Shown: in pieces, positions 9,405-19,139 of the stretch
Position numbering within the stretch: the first letter of the stretch is position 1
How the letters are laid out: each line of letters begins with the position of its first letter
Assembly: GCF_020360975.1 (NCBI RefSeq)
Contig: NW_025408668.1
Span: 3,782,001 to 3,846,000, forward strand
Length of the DNA: 64,000 nt
Direction of reading: 5' to 3'
Source: Hirsutella rhossiliensis
Lineage: Eukaryota > Ascomycota > Sordariomycetes > Hypocreales > Ophiocordycipitaceae
Notes under the pieces: generated by a model
Told to the model about the DNA's origin: nothing
Databases searched by the model: none
Seen by the model: only the letters and a program-made list of their open reading frames with translations
Translations under genes and position numbers: made by a program

Positions 9405-11267
9405 TAAGGGATTTTCCGATGATCTGCCGGATCGGGTGATTCGCCGGTTTTTTTCTCCCTTGCATTCCAGTAAAGAACTGAGAATAACTCCACGAATACT
9501 ATTTGAATTATTCTAAAATCTCATAAGAGAAATTAATAATGCTCAAAGATTTCACTCAATATTTTTTGAAGTCATCCAGTCATCGAGGTCGTCTTCTGTT
9601 ACTCTCCGATCGCGCAAGTCCCCGAAATGCACCCACTACCTCCCGATCACTATCAACAGCTAAAGAGGGCCTTTGAGGACAGGATATGTGGGTTGAGGTT
9701 ATCATTGCCTTGTTGTTTGCGTTATTATATAGTGGGTTTGGTACCTGCAATGCTATGGTCCGCTCTGGTGTGAACGGAAGAGTGACAATTTCTGCGGCGT
9801 GAGCATCCTGACTCCTCACGCGACCCTCAGGGGCCACCCGTCGCTCATTCTGCATTTTCTGGGGCTTTTCCATAGTCAAAATCTTCAGCTCTTGTTAATA
9901 GTGCCAATTTATCTCCATATTTTGCTTCACGGCCTCCGTCATCCGTCGTTTTCTCCCAATTTCCGCCTCTCATTGCTTCCTCTTCTGTAGAGCGAAAGCT
10001 TTTGCTCCGCCGCCTTCTTCTGTTGCTGAAACTTTCAGGTCTCCTTCTTCAGAGCCTCTTCTTTTTTTTGGGGTCCTTAAGCTGTATTTATTTAGCGAGT
10101 TTGAGCCACTTTTGCAGAGCTAAACACCTCGTCTGCACTAGAATCTGTACAGCAGAAGAGATCATCTTTTGAAGCCTTACCGGTCTGCCTGCGCTGGTTC
10201 TTGTGACTACCTGTTCTCTTCTAACTTAAGCTCTCATATAAATCACTTAAAACGCACATTGAGGGCTTTCGAGGGTGCTACTCAGCCTTCGGCTGTTGCG
10301 GCCAGCATCAACAGAGGTCTTCTCGACTACTTCCTGAAATGCCTTCCAAAACACAGTCTAGAGCTTCATTTTCAACGATTTAATTAACCTTTTTTATTTG
10401 TCTGTACAATGAAGAAGATTATACATATACGCTGCTGAGAGGCTGAATAACGATACATCAAGGGTTGCAGCCGATGAGTGGAATGAGGAGGAAACACCAC
10501 AACGATCATCTGGTGCCCGTCACACCACTCCATAAAATCCATACTAAAATGTTTAAGTGGCCATCGGTAACCAAAGGCGAAAAGCACGACCGTTTCGAGC
10601 TTCGCCTTAGTAAACCGGTCCAACGTACTGACGAGCTGCTCTTTTCCAATATTGTGATTCATCCACCTCGTTTTTGACGTGTTAAAAAATATTTATTGAC
10701 GACTTGATTCACGTTTCACCAACCAAAAGTCCAGGGTTTGTGCTGGCTTGTCTTGGTGGATGAGAAATGGGGGCAGCGATGCCATCTCTTGACTGACGCA
10801 CATCTTGAACGTAATGGAGGATGGGTTGCCATTTATTAATACGCCGAGCAATTTTGCCTTGTTTTCTTCTAATAAGAGGAATAAAATGTTCGTTCAAATG
10901 CTCGTAAGGAATAGAAATCCTTTTCATCCATGTTATACGTGTTTTAGGGCAGGGTGTCGAGTTTCTCAATTTTCGTGCGCATCTTTCCTTGTCAGGTCTT
11001 TGCTGTGTTGGCCGAAATGACTTACACAATCTGTCGGAATCCTATTTTGGCCGTTGCTTCGTTTGATGTCAGCACCGCAGCGCATTGCCCCCTAGATAAA
11101 ACTTCTAAATATATCCTAGACTTTCACTGCTTCTGACAATTCAGGCACTCAAAGGATACGTCAATTGGCACCGTGGATGTTGAGCTATCGTCGATTGATG
11201 TTGAGCGTGCGAAGTCGCCGCAATCCGGCAAATCGCCAGATCCGGCAGATCACCGGAAAATCCCTTA
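9405..11267 (-). mobile_element. Pogo-2: pogo/Fot1-like DNA transposon (about 1.86 kb)
   Basis: TIRs of about 43 bp begin taagggattttccg (left 9405-9447, right inverted 11225-11267) and contain the internal repeats gatctgccggatc and gat(c/t)tgccgg. The element starts and ends with TA, fitting the TA target of the Tc1/mariner/pogo superfamily. Size and internal transposase agree with fungal Fot1-like elements. It is not RIP-mutated. Its right TIR lies about 100 bp from the end of the MULE-1 frame, so it probably inserted into the MULE 3' region. Confidence 0.9.
9700..10945 (-). pseudogene. Pogo-2 transposase, N-terminus missing and frame broken
   Basis: Reading the minus strand from 10940 leftwards, I see YNMDEKDF (catalytic Asp block), then in another frame SLPPFLIHQ and TLDFWL. 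Next come TSKTRWMNHNIG, FSMDFMEWCDGHQM and VFPPHSTHRLQPL (10480-10560), LFWKAFQEV near 10350, and a Lys/Glu-rich coiled coil near 10060. This is the order of the DDE_1 domain and tail of pogo transposases. Only about 95 codons of space remain between the NMDEK motif and the right TIR, so the helix-turn-helix DNA-binding half has been deleted. Frame changes and stops show it is dead. Confidence 0.88.
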
Positions 11268-11368
11268 TCTAAGCGCCGCCGCCCACCGTCAAATGCGGCG
11301 ATGAGTGCACCCAAGTCACCATCGAATGCGCTGATGTAGGCATACCGAATCCGAATTCGATAAAATAA
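11268..11368. other. Spacer between pogo-2 TIR and MULE-1
   Basis: Short unmutated sequence, probably the 3' untranslated part of the MULE. Nothing else is recognised. Confidence 0.4.
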
Positions 11369-12509
11369 CTACGACTTAGCTAAATACAAAGTCTGCTGCT
11401 CCTCACTGTCCTTCTCACATGCCCTCCAGATCTCGCCCGGCCCTCGTCTGCTCGAAAAGGGTTGCACTACGATCTCATCGGCTGCCCGGGCGTCAAGACG
11501 GTTGTTCTCTGACTTATCCCAGTCAAGATAGGCCACCATCTCTTCCTTCGTCCACTCTCTTGAGCCCGTTGCTATCACACAGCGCTTGGTCATTTGCTTC
11601 CAATCGAGGCACCAGTTATATTCAGCTTTGCTGTATCGTAAAGGCAGGCCCATTGCCTTCCGATACTGCTGGTTCGTCTTGATGCTGCCGCGAGGCTGTG
11701 CGTTATACCAAATCTCTCTTGCTGTAACATATCTCTGATAGATAGCTCGTGGGTCGTCATACCGCAATTCCTCTGCCGCCGCCGTGGACGCCGTTGTCTG
11801 TTCAATTGCAGGTGCTTCAATTGCTGCTGCCGCTGCCGCCGCCTCTGCAATTGGTGCCGTCTCTGCAGCCTCTGCTTGCTGCAGAAGATCTGAGTAGCGC
11901 AAAGGGCAAGACAGAGATCTCATTGTATGCCCTTGTTCGTGGCATTTGCTGCATGTAGGCGGCGCCCTTGGCCGTGAGACTGCCTCAACAGCTTCAAATG
12001 CACTGGGCTGGCGCTGAGTGGACGATTGTGGCCTCGTTGAATTGACGGCTCTTCGATCAATATGCCGGCGAGGCTCAAGCAGTATTTGAGGGTCACCGCT
12101 GCGGGTAAGCCGCCAATGTGGATGGAAATGAGATAGCTGGAGGACCTCGTCTTCGTCTTCGAGAGACTTGATTGTGTGAGCGCAAGGGAGTCCCCATGAT
12201 CGAGAGAAGCTGCCTGTACAACTAGGCAAGTCGCCTTTAAGAAGCCGCTTCCTCTGCTCTTCAACTTTCCGCAATGCCTCGTGAGAGATCCAGCCGCGCA
12301 CAGAAGAATATATCGGCTTGAAGAGCTCAATTGGCACGCGAATTTGCTGCCTTGCCTGGTTTGATCGCAGCTCAGCTAGTTGATTTTGCAAGGCTTGCCT
12401 TATAGCCCTCCAAGCATCAAACAGATCTAATGTAGATTTCTTCAGATGGCTCTTTAATAGTGCATGGATACCCTCGACCCGGGAGGTAACCACATTGCCG
12501 AAATAAGGG
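11369..12509 (-). CDS. MULE-1 transposase, open C-terminal part (5' end cut off by hAT-3)
   Basis: An uninterrupted minus-strand frame runs from the hAT-3 boundary (12509) to a stop at 11369. It starts within FGNVVTSRVEGIHALLKSHL, a stretch typical of Mutator-like transposases just after the catalytic core. Counting from the GTG at 12493, a SWIM zinc finger lies at residues 92-106 (Cys92, then GLPCAH). A CCHC-like knuckle lies at 181-196 (CSKCHEQGH), a poly-Ala/Glu linker at 205-235, and a conserved 120-residue tail follows. The DDE catalytic domain is absent because the element is cut, so this piece cannot transpose by itself. CpA sites are intact, in sharp contrast to the MULEs at 26-32 kb. 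Confidence 0.88.
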
Positions 12510-13655
12510 CAGTGTGGTTTTCGATCCAGTCAATCCTGATCAATCGATATTGACGGATTGATTGAATTAACTAGTAAGATTGTCAATCTTGTCAATCCAT
12601 GTGGTGCCACAACTGCCATGGAGGCGCCACCAATTTAACAAGCCATTTTAGCGGGACAACTAGGTGAAGGAGCGCCATAGCGCAGTATTTAAAGTCTAAT
12701 GTAAGGACTTCGATGCCAACTCTTCATATATTCTAGCATTTTAATGGTTTCTGCCGATAACTGCGCTCTATCCCACGAGATTGTACGACGCGCTCCTAAA
12801 AAAACCCGCTCTACCTCGTTACTTATTGCTAGAATTAAGAGGACATTAATTGCCATAATCGAAAGCCATAGAAAGCGTGTTCGTTATTAGTCTTATAGCC
12901 ACCACTTAATAGCAGTTATCTTACCGAGCCCGTGCGGTTCTTAGTCGTAATAATTATCGAACTTATCCTAGCTTCGTAGCCGATAGTAATCCTTTAGGCC
13001 TCGCGCGATCCTATTAAATACGGATACTAGCTCTCGGGTCTCTAGACTGGCTTCGGCTTCGTACAATAGCATAGCACTAAGATTGCTATCCTAATAGCTC
13101 CGCTAAAGCTCCCTAACGTTGCTAATCGCTTTCTTTTGCTAGGATGCTTTCTAGTTACTTAAAATATACTTTATACGAAAATCTAGATTAAGTATAATAC
13201 TAGTAGCATAGAGAGGAGAGTCGTCTATCTTACTATAATACTTATTAAGGGTCTCCTAGCTACTTTAAATCCGTAAATAGAGCTCCTTATTAGCCTTAAA
13301 TTTAGATAGAGCTCCTTTAAGGTGCCTAATTAGTATATCTATAGTAAAGAGTATAAAGTCGATTATTATATTATATCCTTAGTAATATAGAGTTGCCTCC
13401 TAGAATAGTACTAAAAACGTCTAGACCGTTCGAATATTCTACTAGTCTAAAGGGGAGAGGAAGTCGTCTTTAAGGTTATCCTAGTAGGCTTTATAGAATC
13501 CGTTAATCTTTCCTTTATACTAAAGTGCAACCTCGTATATATTAGTCTAGCTATTCTATCTTATACGATTATCTAGCGGAACTAGTCGCCCTACTAGCTT
13601 AATAAAAGCTTAGGTATGGCCGCTTAACGCTCGAACGAAGATACTAATGTTATAA
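12510..13655 (-). pseudogene. hAT-3: 3' TIR and C-terminal half of a hAT transposase
   Basis: The boundary begins CAGTGTGGTTTTCGATCC (12510), a hAT-type terminus, followed by repeated caatcc and ttgattga subterminal motifs. The last 8 bp of MULE-1, aataaggg, would be the TSD. On the minus strand the protein reads QNSW near 13570, SPLDQQNIRTVQ near 13445, KYYSKIDDSPLYATSIILNP near 13215, and the dimerisation region GARRTIS.DRAQL.AETIKMLE at 12740-12830. TAG stops replace Gln/Trp from about 12850 upwards, while the terminal 300 bp are unmutated. The N-terminal DDE half is missing; the element ends abruptly at the RasGEF fragment. Confidence 0.85.
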
Positions 13656-14165
13656 AGGGCGTGTAAAAGAGCCGAAAGGTAAGGTAAAAAGTAGAGACAA
13701 AGGCAGCATCGGGCGTGGACTTATAGGTAGTGAGCCGCTTAACCAGCGCTAGCAAGGAGCCGCCGGTGACCTGGCCGTCCTTATTAAATATTAGTTCGTG
13801 CGCATAGGTTCTCTCGAGGAGCCTTATTTCGATATTATCGGCCCTATCGCGCGGAGGATAAGTAAGTAAGTATAAAGATTAGGGACTAGAAGACTCTTAA
13901 TTCTTCTATCTAGAGTAGAAGAATAGTACGATCTTTATAGATAAGATAAATAAATAACTAGAAACTAATAGAAGGTTTTATAGGGAACGGTAGCGTAGCT
14001 AACGAAGATAATACGAGTTATAGGCTAACTATATAAATATAGGGATTAGACTGTTAGAGGCTGATATACCCTATGTAATAGGCCCCTTCGGCTTGCGAGA
14101 AGCTGCCCGTCTTACTTAGTTCCGATATAGACGTAGGGCTGATATTTAAAGATTTTAAAGTCGAA
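13656..14165 (-). pseudogene. RasGEF N-domain fragment (host-gene relic), split by a solo LTR
   Basis: Minus-strand reading from about 14165 gives SPTSISELSKTGSFSQAEGA. If the solo LTR at 13845-14080 and one 5-bp TSD copy are skipped, the frame continues with IRLLERTYAHELIFNKDGQ, VTGGSLLALVKRLTTY and TFYLTFRLF. This is the conserved N-terminal motif of Ras guanine-nucleotide exchange factors (Cdc25/Ste6 type), cytosolic activators of Ras. Only about 80 codons remain, with no catalytic RasGEF domain, and the fragment abuts a hAT element on the right of the coding direction. Mutation is mild compared with neighbours. It may be a captured gene piece or part of a pseudogenised paralogue. Confidence 0.72.
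13845..14080 (+). repeat. 236-bp solo LTR, copy A (RIP-mutated), TSD GGCCC
   Basis: It begins tatcgcgcggaggata and ends ccctatgtaata, flanked by GGCCC at 13840-13844 and 14081-14085. Aligned with the unmutated copy C (36269-36504, reverse strand), nearly all of about 28 differences are CpA to TpA or TpG to TpA. A 5-bp TSD and TG/CA-like ends on the opposite strand (tgtcacac) suggest an LTR rather than a MITE. Confidence 0.85.
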
Positions 14166-15780
14166 TCGGCCTCGGGACCCTTAAGTTAAATAAAGCTAAA
14201 TTAGGTAAGGTCTTTAAATTTAACGAATTAAAAATTAAGAGTCTTTATTTAATTTATTTATAAAAATTATAAATAAATAGCGATATAGTTAAAATATAAA
14301 GCGAAAAAAAATCATTACCCCGCTTCGCGGCTAAGGGGATATATAGGGAGGAAAGGGTTAATACCCGAAGCTACCTACTAAGGGCCTCTTCCTTATTCTT
14401 CCTCGGTAGGCTTATATATATATTAATAAATAAGCTGCTTTAACCCTATTATTAAGGGGCTTGCCCTACGCGGATATAGTAACTTCGAGTTCGGCCGCGC
14501 TTATAATAACGCTCTACGTATTTAAAAGTCTATTATGCGTGTTTTAGTTAGATTCTACCGTCTATACTCTACTAGCAAAATCCTAGTCCCGCGCCGCCCG
14601 CGTTTAGCGGGGGCGTCGCTAAGGAAATCGAGGCGAAGGACGGCAGTTAGGGCGTCTATATATTATAGTATAACGACCCTAATAGTGCCTAATACGCCAC
14701 CGTTTTAGCAATCTTACTACCCTATACGGAGTATTAAAAAACACTATAAAGCTTATAAATAGTGCTATTTTATAATATATATAATTTAAATATAGTGCCG
14801 CTCGAATATTCTAGATTTTCTCGTTCGGATAATATAACCCTCGATAGTTATATATTATTAATTTTTACTTAAGAAAAGCTATATTATCTTAAAGGCAATT
14901 AATAGATAACCTATTTTTTAGTTAGAATACTATATTTTAAGTATATATTAAGCTCGGCAACCTATATTCTAGATATAGAATATAATAATTATACCGCTAT
15001 ATAGCCCCTAGTAAGCTAATTCGAAAAAAGCGTTTAGATCCCTTAATATCTTAATACTACGCGAATAATTAAAAGTAATACGAATCGCGTTAGCTCGCGA
15101 TTTAGAGGCTATTAAGGACTTATCTACTCCTCGAGCTTAATATAACTACTACTTATTTATCTATATAAATTAGCCGATTAGGAAGTACCCGAAAAATCTA
15201 TATAATAAGGATATATTATACTAACTAGCCGCGTTTAAACGCGTTATTTCCGCTTAGTTTAACCACCTATTAATTCTACTACTATCGGAAAGATAGGGTC
15301 GTTAGCCTATCTACCTTTTGCCTATATAGCGTAACGGTCTTCGCGATAACTACCACGATATTATTTTACTATAACCTCGCTTAATTCCTACTTCGATATT
15401 CCGATAGCGGCTTCGGATTAGCCCCCGAATTAACGCTCTAACCGACGACCTATCCTACCCGTTTAACCCTAACTCCTTAATACTTTATTATAGTTTATTT
15501 AGTATTATTCCGACTACCTATATTACGTCTATTCTTAAGCCTTTTAGCTAAGATTAAGTAAAACTTTATTACTCTTTAATCTACCCTCCTTATTTAATTA
15601 CCTTATAAGTAGATAGCTAATTATAATATAATACGTAGTATAGCCCCTACTAAAATAAAAACATCTACTATAGCGAATTTCTTTGCTTTAAGGACCCGGC
15701 GTAAGTTGCTAACGTAGAATTATACCTATATCGAACGTCCTTAATTTAACCCTCGGAATCCCCCGCGCGCGCGCGCTAAT
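14166..15780. other. Heavily RIP-mutated DNA, no gene recognised
   Basis: Long TA-rich stretch with CpG islands such as the segment near 14590-14630 but almost no CpA. It lies between the RasGEF fragment and the hAT-2 transposase and may include the hAT-2 5' end; I could not find a TIR. No conserved protein motif was recognised in any frame. Confidence 0.5.
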
Positions 15781-17391
15781 TCTAGCGTAACTCCGGCTCC
15801 TTCCTCTCCTCTTTTAACTAGCGAAGATATAATTATCTACGCGCCCCCGGGTTATCCTAACTATAAGTTAGATAATAATATGCCCGACGTAGATATACTA
15901 GAGCCGCTATTAAATAGTAGTTATATAACGCTCGTAGAGAAAGCTAGACTTATTAAGAAGTAGGCCGATAATAAATAAAAGTATATTTATAAGAAGAGAG
16001 ATAAGAATAGCTATATCTATTAGTATATATAGAGGGAAGCTATAGATAGAAGCTTTTACTTAAAGGATAAGGATAGGCCGAAGATCTTCTAAGAGTTCTA
16101 GTAGACTTATATAGAGTGCCTTTAAAATCCTAATACTCTTTAGAAGAGATTCTAGGTCCTTAAATCGAACCGCCGAGGGGTTACCTTTAGTATAGGAGAC
16201 TATTTAAAAATCTATAGTATTATAAAGGAATCTTACTACGCTAGAATTAATAGATACGGCCGCGCTATTAGTAGAGGAGATTATATAGAGGCAGACGTAT
16301 AGAGCGGTCGACCTAGGTAGAGAGCAAGACTTATAGTAAAGGAGTCTATCCGCTAGTAGTTTATAAAACACCGATAACCCTTCTCTATTATTAAGACTCC
16401 TACTTTTTAAGAGATATTCTTAGCTTATAATATAATATATATATATAAGAGTCGTATAACGTTACGTAATTATATATATATAGACTTTATCGAACGTAGG
16501 GAGAAGCTAAAGATTAAGCTTAAGTATAATTATATTACTATCTCGTTTACCCTTAATATCTAGATAGCACCGAATCGGGTGCCTATTTTCGCTATTATTA
16601 CGTACTAGATTATACTAGAGTTTAAGGAGAGAGAGGAAGTTATTAAGTTTATTAAGCTTAAAAGATCTTATACTAGTAAATAATTAGCTAAGATAGTTAA
16701 GAGGACGCTTAAAGAGCTTAGGCTTAAGCCTAAGCTTCTCGCTATTATAGGAGATAACGCTAGCAATAACGGCACGCTCTATTAGTCTTTATACGATTCT
16801 CTTAAGACTAAATTCAACGATAAGGTAAGCCTAATAGGGAGGCCCTATATACGCTTTTATAGTAGGAAGAGTTAGATCCGCTATCTAGCTTATATTACCT
16901 TACTTATTTATAAGGGCGTCTTATAAGATCTTAAAGTAAGTATAGCAAAGGAAGCTAAGAAGATACTTAATAAGTAGGACGAAGAGAATAAAAGTAATAA
17001 CTATACTATTCCGGGAGACTCTAGTCGAAGTAGGATTACTAAAATTCGCTTCCTTAATCTCTAGATATTAAGATCTAGGTCTAGGGAGTAAGACTTTAAA
17101 AGTATACCGCGCACGTACTACCGGAAGCTAACCTACGATATCGATACTCGCTAGAATTCGGCCTACGATATAATTAACTAATTCCTTAAGCTTAAGGTAG
17201 AGTATACTAAGTTCGTTAATACTTACCTATAAGTTAAGTGCCTCCTGCCCTTATTAGAAGAGATTATCGCTCTCTATTAACTATAGAAGGTTCTAAAGCT
17301 ATTTAAAGACTATACTTTAAAAGTCTCCGAAGTTATACCGCCGATCTTATAAAGTCTCGATATCTATTAGGATTTAGAAGCTATCGCGCGG
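15780..17391 (+). pseudogene. hAT-2 transposase, RIP-mutated, C-terminus cut
   Basis: With TAG/TAA read as former Gln/Trp, one plus frame runs from the ATG near 15880. It contains APNRVPIFAIITY (about 16570), the hAT signature AIIGDNASNNGTLY (16745-16785), RYLAYITLLIYKGVL near 16880, and DTR.NSAYDIIN (about 17140). It ends near LEEIIALY and ..SLDIY.DLEA at the solo LTR. The order matches the RNase-H-like domain of fungal hAT transposases. The dimerisation domain is not visible after the LTR. It has at least a dozen internal stops and is not functional. Confidence 0.82.
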
Positions 17392-17617
17392 AGGATAAGT
17401 AAGTAAGTATAAAGATTAAGGACTAGAAGACTCTTAATTCTTCTATCTAGAGTAGAAGAATAGTACGATCTTTATAGATAAGATAAATAAATAACTAGAA
17501 ACTAATAGAAGGTTTTATAAGAAACGGTAGCGTAGCTAACGAAGATAATATAAGTTATAAGCTAACTATATAAATATAGGGATTAGACTATTAAAGGCTA
17601 ATATACCCTATATAATA
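17392..17617 (+). repeat. 236-bp-family solo LTR, copy B (RIP-mutated, 226 bp)
   Basis: It is highly similar to copy A over its whole length and in the same orientation, with a few further C to T changes. It begins tatcgcgcgg and ends tataata. No matching TSD is seen, so one edge may have been altered. It interrupts or terminates the hAT-2 coding frame. Confidence 0.8.
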
Positions 17618-17822
17618 TCGGTAGTAGAAGACTAATATATAAAGCCGCTAAAATAAAGGAGGACTAGTTATAAGAATAGCTTAGGAACCTTAAGATAAGA
17701 TATAAGAATACCGACGATAAAGAGAAGTAGTAGATTATAAGCTAGATATAGGTTACGAGGAAGCTAGTTAATAACGCTAATAGCGCGGCTATAGAGCTAG
17801 ATAGAGATAATAAATTGCTTAT
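17618..17822. other. RIP-mutated spacer left of gypsy-1
   Basis: Frame is open if stops are ignored and reads as a Gln/Lys/Asn-rich helical protein, but RIP makes such frames cheap. It could continue at 29263 beyond gypsy-1 and MULE-2. No family recognised. Confidence 0.4.
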
Positions 17823-18292
17823 TATTACGACTACGGTTAGCGGGTTATAGGAGAGCCGGCTACGTTTACGTAATAAGGCGGCTTAGAATAATAGTCGGGA
17901 TAAGAAGTTACTTAGGCTTAGCTTACCTAGAGCGTATATAAGCTAAGTAAGCCTTATATAGATATATTACTACTTAGGAGTATAGCTTACGAGTAAGCTA
18001 TAGTAAGCTACGAAGGGGATTACGGCTAGGACTATAATCTAAGGATAGTCTCTATAGGTATATATAGCTACCTACTTTTACTCCTTTAGATAGATAGCTC
18101 TCTAGCTTTTAATATAGATCTTTATTACGATTCTATCTTTAATTCTAATTACCTAGTTATAGTCTATAGTCTATAACCTCCGACTTATTACTAACGTAAT
18201 ATATATATTATTGCTTAGACTACGCCCTATTATATCTACTAATATTAACCCCCTAATAGGTTTATCCCTTAGGAATAATACTAGTTATTATA
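17823..18292 (+). repeat. Gypsy-1 5' LTR (470 bp)
   Basis: Starts tattacgac; the unmutated equivalent at 56622 (reverse strand) is tgttacgac, confirming a TG start. It is almost identical to the 3' LTR at 25887, with the differences seen being C/T or G/A. Confidence 0.93.
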
Positions 18293-18412
18293 CGTTAAAA
18301 GCTCTTATTTAGTATAATACCGCGTTACTCTAAGTAATATTATAACTATTAATATACCTATATAGTAAGCTAGATTAACTAACTCTAGAGCTACTATATC
18401 GCCTTAGGATAT

Positions 18413-19109
18413 TATAAGAAGGTATAAGTAATAAGCGTAGAATCGGGTAATCGAAGTTATAAGCGGAAAGATTAGTCGAAGGAGTATAAGGTAGGATTTC
18501 GTCCGGAATTTATAACGAGTATATAAGGGGCTGAATAATATATTGAAAGAATAGCGTTATAAAAGATACTTACGAACTTACTTATTTTATCTACTACTCC
18601 TAGGGAAATCCTTCGTCTTTTATAGACTATTGCTCGCCTACTAGTAGACTAATTAGTTAGCTTTCTAGTATATTCTATAGTGCTTAAAAAGCTCTATCTA
18701 TAGTATATCTTCCTAACTTAGTAGGTGGTCTGATTGTAGCGTGATGGTTAACGTAAGACTATAGGTTCTAGCATAAGTAGTGGATTTAACTAAAATGTTC
18801 TATGCCCTACCTATTCTCGTATCGCGGATATCTTCGGAACCGCTAGGCTAAAATAGGCAATAGGGTATCCGTTCTGCTCGTAATTAACTTATGCATTTTA
18901 TGCATATTTTTATTTATAAGGATAGGCTTATCCTAACCCGCTTTCCCTAGAGGAAGGTATAGATGTCTAGTAGAGGTCTTTATCTTTTAAGGGTTATTCC
19001 CTTAGACTATATTATAGAGCCTCTTTTTACTACCTTATTCTATAAAGCCTCCCTATACCTATTATTTCTTTATAATAGTAAAATAGGAATATAAGGGTAT
19101 ATTCTTATA
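18413..19109. repeat. 697-bp solo LTR nested in gypsy-1, TSD GATAT
   Basis: Ends are tataagaa and ttcttata (former TGTAAGAA/TTCTTACA), flanked by GATAT at 18408-18412 and 19110-19114. Gypsy-2 lacks this segment: its sequence passes directly from the left flank to the right flank. The interval 18720-18960 keeps many CpA/TpG sites, unlike everything around it. The parent element is not present in the window. Confidence 0.88.
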
Positions 19110-19139
19110 GATATAATACGCGAGATTATTACCCTTCGA

